A stretch of DNA of 64,000 bases from Micromonospora echinospora. GTDB taxonomy: Bacteria > Actinomycetota > Actinomycetes > Mycobacteriales > Micromonosporaceae. Under the pieces are notes generated by a model that made no database searches, was not told the origin of the DNA, and was given only the letters and a program-made list of their open reading frames with translations. Positions 40,338 through 48,632 of the stretch are shown here, piece after piece. The number at the start of each line of letters is the position of its first letter. Within the stretch, counting starts at the first letter, position 1. The stretch covers positions 806,001 through 870,000 of the forward strand of contig NZ_JACHJC010000001.1 in assembly GCF_014203425.1 (NCBI RefSeq), in the 5' to 3' direction. Both the position numbers and the translations under genes were made by a program.

Positions 40338-41822
40338 ATGGCGGAGCCGGAACAGGTGGACGTAGTAGTGGTCGGGCTCGGCGTCGGCGGCGAGGAAGTG
40401 GCCGGGCGGCTCGCCGAGGCCGGCCTCACAGTGGTCGGCATCGAACGGGACCTGGTCGGGGGCGAGTGCCCGTACTGGGGGTGCGTGCCGAGCAAGATGA
40501 TGATCCGGGCGGCGAACGCGCTGGCCGAGGCGCACCGCGTCAACGAGCTGGCCGGTTCCGCCCAGGTGCGGCCCGACTGGGCGCCGGTGGCGAAGCGGAT
40601 CCGGGCCGAGGCCACCGACACCTGGGACGACAAGGTGGCGGTGGAGCGGTTCACCGGCAAGGGCGGCCGGTTCGTCCGGGGCAGCGGGCGGCTCGACGGC
40701 CCGAACCGGGTATGCGTCGGCGACCAGGTGTTCCAGGCCCGGTACGGGGTGGTCCTCGGCACCGGCACCCGGCCCTCGGTCCCGCCGATCGCCGGACTGG
40801 CCGGCACGCCGTACTGGACGAATCACCAGGCCATCGAGGTCGAGGAGCTGCCCGGGTCGCTGCTGGTGCTCGGCGGCGGCGCGATCGGGCTGGAACTGGC
40901 CCAGGTCTTCGCCCGTTTTGGCGTCCGGGTGACGGTGATCGAGGCGGCCGACCGGGTGCTGGCCGTCGAGGAGCCGGAGGCGTCGGCGCTCGCCGCCGAC
41001 GCGCTGCGCGCCGACGGGGTGCAGATCCACACCGGGGTCAGGGCCGGCCGGGTCAGCCACGACGGGGCAGCGTTCACCGTGCACGCCGACGGCTCCGAGT
41101 TCACCGGCGAGAAGCTGCTCGTGGTGACCGGCCGCAAGGCGCACCTGGAGGAGCTGGGCCTGGACACGGTGGGGGTGGACGCCGGACAGCGCTACCTGCC
41201 GGTGAACGACCGGATGCACGTCACCGACGGGATCTGGGCGGTCGGCGACCTCACCGGCGAGGGCGCGTTCACCCACATCGCCATGTACCAGGCCGGCATC
41301 GTGGTGGCGGACATGCTCGACCACATGCGGCGTACCAAGGGCGGCCCGGACGCCAGCGGCACCGCGAGCGTGGTCGGCGGCGCGGCCGGTGTGGTCAGCT
41401 CGGTCGGCGGCGCGATGAGCGCGGGCGGGTCGACGGCCGCGCCCGGCAGCGTCCCGGTCGCCGACTACCGGGCGCTGCCCCGGGTCACGTTCACCGACCC
41501 CGAGGTCGGCGCGGTCGGCCTCACCGAGCAGCAGGCCCGCGAACGCGGGATCAACCTCCAGGTCGGATACGCCGACCTCACCTCGTCGACCCGCGGCTGG
41601 ATCCACAAGACCGGCAACGCCGGGTTCATCAAGCTGATCGCCGACGCCGACCAGGGCGTGCTCGTCGGCGCCACCTCGGCCGGACCGGCCGGCGGGGAGG
41701 TGCTCTCCGCGCTGGTCGTGGCGGTGCACGCGGCAGTGCCGATCAGCCAGCTCCGGCACATGATCTACGCGTACCCCACGTTCCACAGGGCCATCGAGGA
41801 CGCCCTGCGCGCCCTGAAGTGA
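40338..41822 (+). CDS. Flavin disulfide-reductase family protein lacking the C-terminal catalytic His
   Basis: 494 residues. FAD-binding VVVVGLGVGGEEVAGRLAEAGL, redox Cys44/Cys49 in GGECPYWGCVPSK, NAD-binding LLVLGGGAIGLELAQVFARFGVRVTVIE and FAD-binding GIWAVGDLTGEGAFTH. The C-terminal dimerisation domain ends in YAYPTFHRAIEDAL, where lipoamide-type enzymes have HPTxxE: the catalytic His is Tyr. A Gly/Ala/Ser-rich insert of about 35 residues (GTASVVGGAAGVVSSVGGAMSAGG) lies before the dimerisation domain. Related mycobacterial LpdA-like proteins act as NAD(P)H-quinone reductases, so classical lipoamide activity is unlikely. Confidence 0.85.
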   Translation: MAEPEQVDVVVVGLGVGGEEVAGRLAEAGLTVVGIERDLVGGECPYWGCVPSKMMIRAANALAEAHRVNELAGSAQVRPDWAPVAKRIRAEATDTWDDKVAVERFTGKGGRFVRGSGRLDGPNRVCVGDQVFQARYGVVLGTGTRPSVPPIAGLAGTPYWTNHQAIEVEELPGSLLVLGGGAIGLELAQVFARFGVRVTVIEAADRVLAVEEPEASALAADALRADGVQIHTGVRAGRVSHDGAAFTVHADGSEFTGEKLLVVTGRKAHLEELGLDTVGVDAGQRYLPVNDRMHVTDGIWAVGDLTGEGAFTHIAMYQAGIVVADMLDHMRRTKGGPDASGTASVVGGAAGVVSSVGGAMSAGGSTAAPGSVPVADYRALPRVTFTDPEVGAVGLTEQQARERGINLQVGYADLTSSTRGWIHKTGNAGFIKLIADADQGVLVGATSAGPAGGEVLSALVVAVHAAVPISQLRHMIYAYPTFHRAIEDALRALK

Positions 41823-41826
41823 CGCC

Positions 41827-42591
41827 TCAGCCGGCCGGTGCCCCGTGCCGGCCGGCCCCGGCGGCGAACCGCCCGGCGCCGCGTACCCCGTCGACTGTCA
41901 GCGACTCCGTGCCGTAGGCCAGCTCGGTCGCCATCGCCTCCGGCTCCGGCCGGCCCGCGCCGTCCAGCACCGCCGCCCGGTCGTTGCGCAGGCACGTCTG
42001 CGGAAACCGGGCGATCCCGGCGGCCAGCTCCTCGGCCGCCGCGCGGGCCGCACCCGGCGCGACCAGCCGGTTGACCAGACCCATCGCGTACGCCTCGTCG
42101 GCCGGCACCGGGCGGCCGGTGAGGATCAGGTCCATCGCCCGGCTCTCGCCGATCAGCCGGGGCAGCCGGACCGTCCCGCCGTCGACCAGCGGCACGCCCC
42201 ACCGGCGGCAGAACACGCCGAGCGTCGCGTCCGACTCGGCGACCCGCAGATCGCACCAGAGCGCCAGCTCCAGGCCGCCGGCCACCGCGTACCCGGAGAT
42301 CGCCGCGATCACCGGCTTGGACAGCCGCATCCGGGTGGGGCCCATCGGCCCGTCCCCCTCGGGCTCGACCCGGTTGCCGCGCGGCGTGCCGACGGCCTTC
42401 AGGTCGGCGCCGGAGCAGAACGTGCCGCCCGCGCCCCAGAGCACGGCGACCGCCGCGTCCGGGTCGGCGTCGAACGCGCGGAACGCGTCGGCGAGCGCCC
42501 GGGCGGTCGGCCCGTCCACGGCGTTACGCGCCTCGGGCCGGTCCAGGATCACAGTGGTCACGGCACCGGCGTGCTCGACGCGTACCCCCAT
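41827..42591 (-). CDS. Enoyl-CoA hydratase/isomerase family protein
   Basis: 254 residues, crotonase fold: RPEARNAVDG, FCSGADLKAVG (oxyanion hole), SGYAVAGGLELALWCDLRVAESDATLGVFCRRWGVPLVDGGTVRLPRLIG. The first catalytic Glu stands in GGLELA; at the second position is a Cys/Arg stretch (FCRRWG) instead of Glu, so the activity may be isomerase- or hydrolase-like. Its stop lies 5 bp from that of the flavoprotein gene on the other strand. Confidence 0.82.
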   Translation of the reverse strand: MGVRVEHAGAVTTVILDRPEARNAVDGPTARALADAFRAFDADPDAAVAVLWGAGGTFCSGADLKAVGTPRGNRVEPEGDGPMGPTRMRLSKPVIAAISGYAVAGGLELALWCDLRVAESDATLGVFCRRWGVPLVDGGTVRLPRLIGESRAMDLILTGRPVPADEAYAMGLVNRLVAPGAARAAAEELAAGIARFPQTCLRNDRAAVLDGAGRPEPEAMATELAYGTESLTVDGVRGAGRFAAGAGRHGAPAG

Positions 42592-42631
42592 GCGCTCAGC
42601 ATGCCCGCGACGGCGCTGCCGCGGCTACGGC

Positions 42632-43057
42632 CTATTTGATCGTGTCGGGTCGGGTCAGCCAGCGCATCGGCTGGCCGGTGACGGCGCCGACCTGGTCGAA
42701 GTCCCGGTCGTAGTGCAGCAGCGAGAGGCCGTGGTATTCGGCGGTGGCGGCGATGAGCAGGTCGACGGCGCCCGCCGAGCGGTGCGTACCCCGCGCGGTC
42801 AGCTCGCCCTGGATCTCGGCGGCGCGCTCGTAGATCCGGTCCGGCATGACCACCCAGCCGAAGGCGGCCCGGAGCTGCTCGGTCAGGCGCGTCCGGTCGG
42901 CGACCGACCGGGCGGTGTAGAGGAATTCCAGCTCGACAAGCGGGCACACGGCGAGCAGGCCCGCTGTCACCTGTTGTTCCCAGCGAGCCAGCACGTCGGG
43001 ATCACGCAGGAGCCGGACGAGGGCGCTGGTGTCGATCAGGTAGTCGGCCAGCTTCAC
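42632..43057 (-). CDS. vapC: PIN-domain toxin VapC
   Basis: 141-residue ribonuclease. [16 protein letters not shown] (first Asp), [13 protein letters not shown] (Glu), [16 protein letters not shown] (Asp) and [12 protein letters not shown] (Asp) form the acidic site of PIN-domain VapC toxins. GTG 43057 overlaps the antitoxin stop by GTGA. RNA target unknown. Confidence 0.9.
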   Translation of the reverse strand: MKLADYLIDTSALVRLLRDPDVLARWEQQVTAGLLAVCPLVELEFLYTARSVADRTRLTEQLRAAFGWVVMPDRIYERAAEIQGELTARGTHRSAGAVDLLIAATAEYHGLSLLHYDRDFDQVGAVTGQPMRWLTRPDTIK

Positions 43058-43263
43058 GAGCGGTAGGCGCCCTTGTCGAGCAGTTCGTCGAAGTCACCGG
43101 CCTGCCCGCGTTCGGCCAGCTCCGCCAACGCCCGGGCGCGGCGCAGTCTCGCCGCGCCCTCGCGGAGAGCGACGTTCACCGTGTCCTTCTTGGTCTTCGT
43201 GCCGAACGCCTCGGCGGCATCCGCCAGCGCCTCGTCGTCGACGTCCACCAGGATCTTGGTCAT
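43054..43263 (-). CDS. vapB: VapB-type antitoxin
   Basis: 69 residues. [46 protein letters not shown] is a ribbon-helix-helix-type start, with a C-terminal toxin-binding tail ([12 protein letters not shown]). First gene of the pair; probably represses its own promoter through the nearby inverted repeat. Confidence 0.88.
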   Translation of the reverse strand: MTKILVDVDDEALADAAEAFGTKTKKDTVNVALREGAARLRRARALAELAERGQAGDFDELLDKGAYRS

Positions 43264-43274
43264 CGCGGCTCCCT

Positions 43275-43300
43275 ATATACGACCAGCCGTCCGAGTATAT
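43275..43300. promoter_or_regulatory. Inverted repeat upstream of vapB
   Basis: ATATAC (43275-43280) and GTATAT (43295-43300), centres 20 bp apart (two helical turns), 12-37 bp before the vapB start. AT-rich in a GC-rich setting. Candidate VapBC operator. Confidence 0.5.
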
Positions 43301-43373
43301 CCAGCGGGGAGGCCGTGCGAGGGAATTCCGGGGCGTCCGGTTTGGGGGCTCTCCTGCCGGGAAGTCGGAACGG

Positions 43374-44225
43374 GTGCGCGAACTACTGACGAAGATCGAA
43401 CAGGCCAGCGGCCTCGACCGGGTGGGTGACCGGTTGCAGCGCGCCGTCCAGGGCACGCTGCGTTCCCAGCGGGTACGCGACGCGCTGCACGGCGTGTGGC
43501 TCGGCCATCCGCTGCACCCCGCGATGGTGCAGGTGCCGGTCGGCGCGTGGATCTCCGCCGCCGTGGTGGACCTGCTGCCCGGCCAGCGCCGGGCCGCCAC
43601 CGCGCTGGTGGGCCTCGGCACGGTCAGCGCGGTGCCCGCAGCCGTAGCGGGGCTCAACGACTGGGCCACGCTCTCCCGCGACCAGCGCCGGATCGGGCTG
43701 GTGCACGCCGCCGCCAACACGGTCGGCCTGGCGCTGTACGCCGGCTCGCTGGCGGCCCGCCTCAACGGGCGGCACGGCCTCGGTCGGGCGCTGTCCTACC
43801 TCGGCCTGTCCGCCGCGAGCGGCGGCGCGTACCTGGGCGGGCACCTCGCCTACAAGCAGGGCGCCCAGGCCAGCCAGAGCGTCTCCGAGCTGCACCTGAT
43901 CAGCGACGGGTGGCACCGGGTCGGCGACCTGAGCAGCCTGCCCCGGCACGAGCTGGTCACCAAGAAGATCGACGAGGTCTCGGTGATCCTCTACCGGGAC
44001 GGCGACGACGTCACGGTGATGCTGGAGCGCTGCCCGCACCAGAGCGGCCCACTCGGCGAGGGCAAGGTGGAGCAGATCGACGGTCACGCCTGCGTGGTCT
44101 GCCCCTGGCACGGCAGCGCGTTCCGGCTCAACGGCGGCGAGGTCGTGCACGGCCCGGCCGCGAACGACCAGGTCGTGCTCCCCACCCGTGTGGTGGCCGG
44201 CCAGGTCGAGGCCCGGCTGCCCTGA
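43374..44225 (+). CDS. DUF2231 membrane domain fused to a Rieske [2Fe-2S] domain
   Basis: 283 residues. N-terminal DUF2231-like membrane part (GHPLHPAMVQVPVGAWISAAVVDLL, ATALVGLGTVSAVPAAVAGLNDW, LVHAAANTVGLALYAGSL, YLGLSAASGGAYLGGHLAY; four helices), then a Rieske domain: CPHQSGPLGEGK and CVVCPWHGSAFRL with the two Cys and two His of the cluster. The Rieske part faces the cytoplasm or outside depending on topology, not clear here. An electron-transfer role is inferred; no oxygenase is nearby. Confidence 0.88.
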   Translation: MRELLTKIEQASGLDRVGDRLQRAVQGTLRSQRVRDALHGVWLGHPLHPAMVQVPVGAWISAAVVDLLPGQRRAATALVGLGTVSAVPAAVAGLNDWATLSRDQRRIGLVHAAANTVGLALYAGSLAARLNGRHGLGRALSYLGLSAASGGAYLGGHLAYKQGAQASQSVSELHLISDGWHRVGDLSSLPRHELVTKKIDEVSVILYRDGDDVTVMLERCPHQSGPLGEGKVEQIDGHACVVCPWHGSAFRLNGGEVVHGPAANDQVVLPTRVVAGQVEARLP

Positions 44226-44226
44226 C

Positions 44227-45243
44227 TCAGTCCCGCCGGTGCCGCCCGCTGGACCCCGCGCGGGCGGGCACCGGCCGCTTGCGCAACCCGAGCAGCGCGC
44301 CGATCTGCGCGCCCACGATGCTCGCGACCGCCAGCACCGCCGAGATGGCGAGCGGACGGTTGATGCCCTCCTCCGCGGTGGGCCGGGACGCGCCCGCCGA
44401 CATGGCCGGCGGCTGACCGACCGGCGCCTCCACGGTGGGCGTCGCGTCCCGCGGGGTGGGCTTCGGCTTCGCCTTCGGCGCGGTCGAGGACGCGCCGCCG
44501 CCACCCGGCTTGACCGGCGCGGTCTGGGCCGGCTTGGTGACCACCAGCCGCCCGGTGGCGTGCCGCCGGGCGCCGGAGTCCGTCGCGCCGTCCGGCAGTG
44601 TGATGAGCTGACCCGGGCGGATCCGGTCCGGGTCGGCGAGCCGGTTCAGCCGGGCCAACTCCCGGTATCTGTCGAAGTCGTCCAGGTAGCGGTCGGCCAC
44701 CTCGCCCAGGTAGTCGCCCTTGGCGACCCGGTACACCGCCGGGTCGCTGGTCTCCGCCGCGACAGGGGCCGGCGGCGCGACCTGGCTCGTGGCCACGGCC
44801 GGTGAGGTGACGGCGGCGACCGCCGGGTGCGGCGCGGTCAGCGCTGCGGCGCTCGCCGCGGCCGGGCTCGCGGCCAGAATCAGCGCGACCGAACCGACGA
44901 GCGCGGCGGCCGCCTTCTGCTGGCGGTGCATGCCGGGCAGCTTCGGCGCCGGCCGGCGTACCGCCGCCGCGAGCAGTTCCACCACGACGGAGAACGCGAA
45001 GGTGGCCCAGCCGAACCAGCCCACCACCGCCAGCGCCCGCAGGAAGAGCTGACCGTCGTCGCGGCTGGTCAACGTCGTACCGATCTCGGCGAACGTGGGT
45101 AGGTGATCCGGCAGCGGGTTGCCGGCGAACGCCAGCAACGCGACCGGCCCGCCGGCCAGCACGCCGACGAGCACGACGAGGGCGCCGAGCCCGGTGAGGA
45201 CCTGGCCGGCGCGGCGGACGGGGGAGCGTCGGGGTGCGCCCAT
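44227..45243 (-). CDS. LysM-domain membrane protein of the pilus operon
   Basis: 338 residues with membrane helices near 14-38, 70-94 and 112-134, a LysM domain at 171-217 (YRVAKGDYLGEVADRYLDDFDRYRELARLNRLADPDRIRPGQLITLP), a Pro/Lys/Thr-rich linker and a last helix ending LLGLRKRP. LysM binds glycans such as peptidoglycan, and the protein may tether the pilus machine to the wall. Last gene of the Tad operon, 14 bp after the preceding gene; its stop is only 1 bp from that of the convergent Rieske gene. Confidence 0.8.
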   Translation of the reverse strand: MGAPRRSPVRRAGQVLTGLGALVVLVGVLAGGPVALLAFAGNPLPDHLPTFAEIGTTLTSRDDGQLFLRALAVVGWFGWATFAFSVVVELLAAAVRRPAPKLPGMHRQQKAAAALVGSVALILAASPAAASAAALTAPHPAVAAVTSPAVATSQVAPPAPVAAETSDPAVYRVAKGDYLGEVADRYLDDFDRYRELARLNRLADPDRIRPGQLITLPDGATDSGARRHATGRLVVTKPAQTAPVKPGGGGASSTAPKAKPKPTPRDATPTVEAPVGQPPAMSAGASRPTAEEGINRPLAISAVLAVASIVGAQIGALLGLRKRPVPARAGSSGRHRRD

Positions 45244-45257
45244 GGCGGCCTTCCTTC

Positions 45258-45689
45258 CTACGGTGGTCCGGTGAGCGCCCGAGCGGTGGCCTCACCGGAG
45301 ACGATGGCGGTTTTCTGCATGCCGAACAGACCCAGCAGGTCCCGGCTGTAGGTGATCTGCACGCTCACCCGGATCTGGGTCTCGGCGCCGACCACGGGGA
45401 AGTCGACCTCGTGGTCGGCGACCCCGCCCGCGGCGTCGAGGTAGGCGGCGACCGCGGCGCGGGCGGCGACCTGGTCGATCTGCTTCGGGCCGCCCTCGAT
45501 GGCCCGCGCGCGGTCGATCATCTGGCCGCCCGCGCGCGCCGCCTCGGCGGCCAGGTTGTCCGCGCGCTGGAGCGTGCGTAGTTGACCGGCGCCGTCGTAG
45601 GCGAGGCCGATGATCGCCAGCACGCCTGTCATCGCCACGGCCAGGAAGAGGCTCACCCGGCCGTTCTCCGCCTCGCGCCGCCCGGTCAT
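45258..45689 (-). CDS. TadE/TadG-like pilus assembly protein
   Basis: 143 residues: GRVSLFLAVAMTGVLAIIGLAYDGAGQLRTLQRADNLAAEAARAGGQMID is a membrane helix followed by the helix typical of Tad pseudopilin-like proteins; the C-terminal domain is extracellular. ATG 45689 overlaps the preceding gene by ATGA. Probably a minor pilus-tip or assembly component. Confidence 0.75.
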   Translation of the reverse strand: MTGRREAENGRVSLFLAVAMTGVLAIIGLAYDGAGQLRTLQRADNLAAEAARAGGQMIDRARAIEGGPKQIDQVAARAAVAAYLDAAGGVADHEVDFPVVGAETQIRVSVQITYSRDLLGLFGMQKTAIVSGEATARALTGPP

Positions 45690-46159
45690 CCGCGACTCCG
45701 GTAGGTGTCCAGCGGCGAGGTGAAGCGCGCCGAGACGGTCTTGCCACCCGGCACCCCGGGCAGGCCGGGCGCGCTCAGGTCGTCGAAGGAGACGGTGCAG
45801 GTCACAGTGACCGTCACCGTCGCGGGCACGCCTGCGGCGCTCTGGTACGCGGCGGCGAAGCTCGTCGCCGTCCCGGCCACCGAGCCCGCGAGGTCGAGCT
45901 GGGGTGGGCCGGTGCAGTTCAGTCCCGCCCAGCCGAGCTGGTCCCGGGCCGCGTCCTCGGCGGCCTCCGCGCCGTCGTCGGCGTTGCGGGCGAGCGAGGC
46001 GGCCCGGGCGGCGTCGTGAGCGGCCGACTCCACCGCCTCGTCGGCGACAGCGGTCCGCCCGGCGACCCCGGCCAGCACCATCAGCCCGATGAAGGCGGGC
46101 GCGAGCACCGCCACCTCGATCGAGACGGAACCCTGCTCCCGCCGCGGCCCGGCGCTCAT
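45686..46159 (-). CDS. TadE-like protein
   Basis: 157 residues: QGSVSIEVAVLAPAFIGLMVLAGVAGRTAVADEAVESAAHDAARAASL is the class III prepilin-like signal and TadE helix (Glu after SVSIE). Two Cys in the exposed part (LNCTGPP, VTCTVSF) may form a disulfide. Overlaps both neighbours by 4 bp. Confidence 0.8.
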   Translation of the reverse strand: MSAGPRREQGSVSIEVAVLAPAFIGLMVLAGVAGRTAVADEAVESAAHDAARAASLARNADDGAEAAEDAARDQLGWAGLNCTGPPQLDLAGSVAGTATSFAAAYQSAAGVPATVTVTVTCTVSFDDLSAPGLPGVPGGKTVSARFTSPLDTYRSRG

Positions 46160-46641
46160 CCGGTGGTCCAGCGTTCGGCCGGGCCGTGCGCGGTCTGCGT
46201 GACCTCGAACGAGACTCCCGGGATGACCGACAGGGAGCGTCCCTGCACCGTGCAGGTGACGGCGGTGGCGGTCTCGACGCAGGTCGGTCCGGTCTGCTCC
46301 CAGTCGACCAGCCAGTCGCCGGACTGTCGCAGGAAGCTGATCGCCCGTTCCCGGCCGGCGTCCGGCCCGGCGTCGATCGTGCGCTGGGCGTTCACAGCGG
46401 TCTGCGCGGCGTTCAGCGCTGTGGACCGGGCCACGAACCAGACGGCGACCTGGATCGAGCCGAACAGCATCACCAGGATCACCGGCATCACCACGGCCAG
46501 CTCGACCGGGTTGGCGCCCCGCTCGCCCTCGGCCAGACGGGCGCGCAGGGCGGCGGCGATCCGCCCCGGACCGGGCGGACCGGCGGGCCGGCCGGCGTGC
46601 GCCGGCCGGCTCCGGACCGTACGGGCGGGGCGCGGCATCAC
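46156..46641 (-). CDS. TadE-like protein
   Basis: 161 residues. A basic, Pro-rich N-terminus of about 40 residues precedes ERGANPVELAVVMPVILVMLFGSIQVAVWFVARSTALNAAQTA, the TadE-type signal and helix. Exposed domain has the Cys pair PTCVETATAVTCTVQ. Overlaps the pilin-like gene by ATGA. Confidence 0.8.
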   Translation of the reverse strand: MMPRPARTVRSRPAHAGRPAGPPGPGRIAAALRARLAEGERGANPVELAVVMPVILVMLFGSIQVAVWFVARSTALNAAQTAVNAQRTIDAGPDAGRERAISFLRQSGDWLVDWEQTGPTCVETATAVTCTVQGRSLSVIPGVSFEVTQTAHGPAERWTTG

Positions 46642-46847
46642 GGGGCCTGCGGCGCCGTGTTGTTCGGGATGGCGTTCATCCAGTTGTTCGCCTTGGCCAG
46701 GGCGAGTCCGGTGACCGCCATGGCCACCGCGACCAGGCCGAAGATGATCACCGCGGTCGGCACCGGGCTGTCGCCGCGCTCGGAGTCCCGGCGCAACTCG
46801 GCGAGGCGGGTGCTCACCGCCACGTACAGGTAGGCGTAGAGGTGCAT
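46638..46847 (-). CDS. Small pilin-like (Flp-type) membrane protein
   Basis: 69 residues: basic N-terminus (RLAELRRDSERGDSPVPT), one membrane helix AVIIFGLVAVAMAVTGLALAKANNWM, short Asn/Pro tail. The size and place (after tadC, before tadE) fit the major Flp pilin, although the usual Glu at +5 of the mature pilin is not obvious. ATG 46847 has GAAGGAG. The leader ends near GDSPVPT. Confidence 0.65.
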   Translation of the reverse strand: MHLYAYLYVAVSTRLAELRRDSERGDSPVPTAVIIFGLVAVAMAVTGLALAKANNWMNAIPNNTAPQAP

Positions 46848-46872
46848 GGTCGTCTCCTTCTCGAAGGTGGGT

Positions 46873-47736
46873 TCACAGACGGGCGAGGAACGGATAGACG
46901 GCGAAGCCGAGCAGGACGAACACCAGCAGCGAGCCGGGGATGTCCAACTTGCTGGTGACCCCCTCGGCCCGGGCCAGGTTGTCGGTACGGATCTGGTCGC
47001 GCAGCGAGTCGGCACGGGACCGCAACGTCTCGTGCACCTGGGCGCCCTCGCTGCCGGAGGAGCGCATGATGGCGCCCACGTCGCCCAGCTCCGGGATGCC
47101 GATCCGGTCGGCCAGTTCCTGCAACTCGTCCCAGGGCGAGTGCATCTGGAGCTGGGCGAGCCGCAGCGCCTCCCGGATCCGGTCGAAGACCCAGCCGTCG
47201 CAGACCGCCGCCGCGCGTTCCAGCGACTGCACCGGGCCGTGCGCGGCGGACAGCTGCAACGCCACCAGGTCGAGGTAGGTGCAGACCGCCTGCCGGAACT
47301 CGTCCCGGGCGGCGTCGGCCTTGGCCAGGACCGCGCGGTGCGCGAGCAGTCCGGCGCCGAGCGCCAGGCCCAGGCTGGCCAGCACCGGTACGGCCACCGG
47401 CAGCGCCACCCCGCCGACGAAGAGCACTGCCGAGGCGACCGCCGGGGTGGCGAACCCGACGAGCGTGGAGAGCAGCACGGAAAGGGCGTACTGCTCGGGG
47501 GTGCGGTCGAGCAGGGCGAGCTGCCGGTGCGGCGGGCGCAGCCAGCGGGCGAACCCGCCGAGCCAGTCCGGCCCGGCGCCGGCGGCCGGGGCCTGGCCGG
47601 GCGGCTGGTGCAGCCGGCGCAGCGCCGGGCCGAGCGCCGGGGTGGCCGGCAGCGCCTCGCGGACCACCATGAACAGTCCGAGCCCGACCGCGCACCCGCC
47701 GAGCACCGCGATCGCCATCTGCCAGTTGAGGATCAT
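46873..47736 (-). CDS. tadC: Type II/IV secretion F-family membrane protein TadC
   Basis: 287 residues. GspF/TadC-type: helices at both ends and two in the middle (SVLLSTLVGFATPAVASAVLFVGGVALPVAVPVLASLGLALGAGLL); the cytoplasmic domain reads LDLVALQLSAAHGPVQSLERAA and AIMRSSGSEGAQVHETLRSRADSLRD. ATG 47736 overlaps tadB by ATGA. Confidence 0.85.
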   Translation of the reverse strand: MILNWQMAIAVLGGCAVGLGLFMVVREALPATPALGPALRRLHQPPGQAPAAGAGPDWLGGFARWLRPPHRQLALLDRTPEQYALSVLLSTLVGFATPAVASAVLFVGGVALPVAVPVLASLGLALGAGLLAHRAVLAKADAARDEFRQAVCTYLDLVALQLSAAHGPVQSLERAAAVCDGWVFDRIREALRLAQLQMHSPWDELQELADRIGIPELGDVGAIMRSSGSEGAQVHETLRSRADSLRDQIRTDNLARAEGVTSKLDIPGSLLVFVLLGFAVYPFLARL

Positions 47737-48632
47737 GCGATCGCCTCCTCCAGGTCGGGCGCCGGCAGGAAGCGCGCGGGCCGGGGCGGCTGGCTCATCG
47801 AACGCACCCAGACCAGCAGGCCGACGAACGCCGCGCCGAGCACCGCCATCATGAGCTGGCCGGTCACGGTTCCGTAGGGACGGATGTAGTCGCTGTTCAC
47901 CAGCCCGTACGCCAGCGTCGCCAGCGTCATGCCGGTGAGGAAGCGGACCGCGAACCGGGGCTGGGTGCGCTTGGCCTCGACCTCCCGCCGGGTCGCGACC
48001 TCGGCCGACGCGGCGGTGGCGATCGACCCGAGCACGTCGCCGAGGCGCTCGCCCCGGTCGGTGAGGTGCAGGATCAGCGCTGCCACCACCTGGTCGGCGA
48101 CCGGGTCGGCGATCTCGTCGGCGAAGGCGAGCAGCGCGGAGCGCGCCAGCCAGCCGGCCTGGAGGCGGGCCGCGAGCGTGCGTACCTCCTCCTGGATCTC
48201 CTCCGGCGCGGTGGCGATGGTGCCGATGATCGCCTGCTGGAGTCCCTGGCCGGTGGCCGAGATGTCCTTGAGCCGACGGGTCCACTCGCCTACGGCTTCG
48301 ACCCGGGCGATGGCCCGCTGCTCGGCCCGGCCCACCGCGAACAGCCACGGCACGCCCGGCACCGCGAGCGCCACCAGCAGGCCGACCACCGGCAGCCCGG
48401 TGAGCAGGAACGCCGCCGCTCCGGCGACCACCGCGGCGCCGAGCAGGAGCTGGTAGCGGCGCTGGTCGGCGCGGCTCGCGCCGGAACCGGTCCAGAGCCG
48501 GCTCAGGCCCGGCCCGGCGCCCGGTGCCGGACCCGGCGGGCGGCGGGTGCCGACGAGCGCGACCACTGTCAGCACCAGCCCGGCCACGCAGGCCGCGCCG
48601 GAGACCAGGGCGATCAGTTCGATCTGCGTCAC
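47733..48632 (-). CDS. tadB: Type II/IV secretion F-family membrane protein TadB
   Basis: 299 residues. Membrane helices near 5-28, 65-105 and toward the C-terminus; the core GEWTRRLKDISATGQGLQQAIIGTIATAPEEIQEEV and LTDRGERLGDVLGSIATAASAEVATRREVEAKRTQPRFAVRFLTGM is the GspF domain. Pairs with TadC to form the inner-membrane platform of the Flp pilus. GTG 48632 overlaps tadA by GTGA. Confidence 0.85.
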   Translation of the reverse strand: MTQIELIALVSGAACVAGLVLTVVALVGTRRPPGPAPGAGPGLSRLWTGSGASRADQRRYQLLLGAAVVAGAAAFLLTGLPVVGLLVALAVPGVPWLFAVGRAEQRAIARVEAVGEWTRRLKDISATGQGLQQAIIGTIATAPEEIQEEVRTLAARLQAGWLARSALLAFADEIADPVADQVVAALILHLTDRGERLGDVLGSIATAASAEVATRREVEAKRTQPRFAVRFLTGMTLATLAYGLVNSDYIRPYGTVTGQLMMAVLGAAFVGLLVWVRSMSQPPRPARFLPAPDLEEAIA

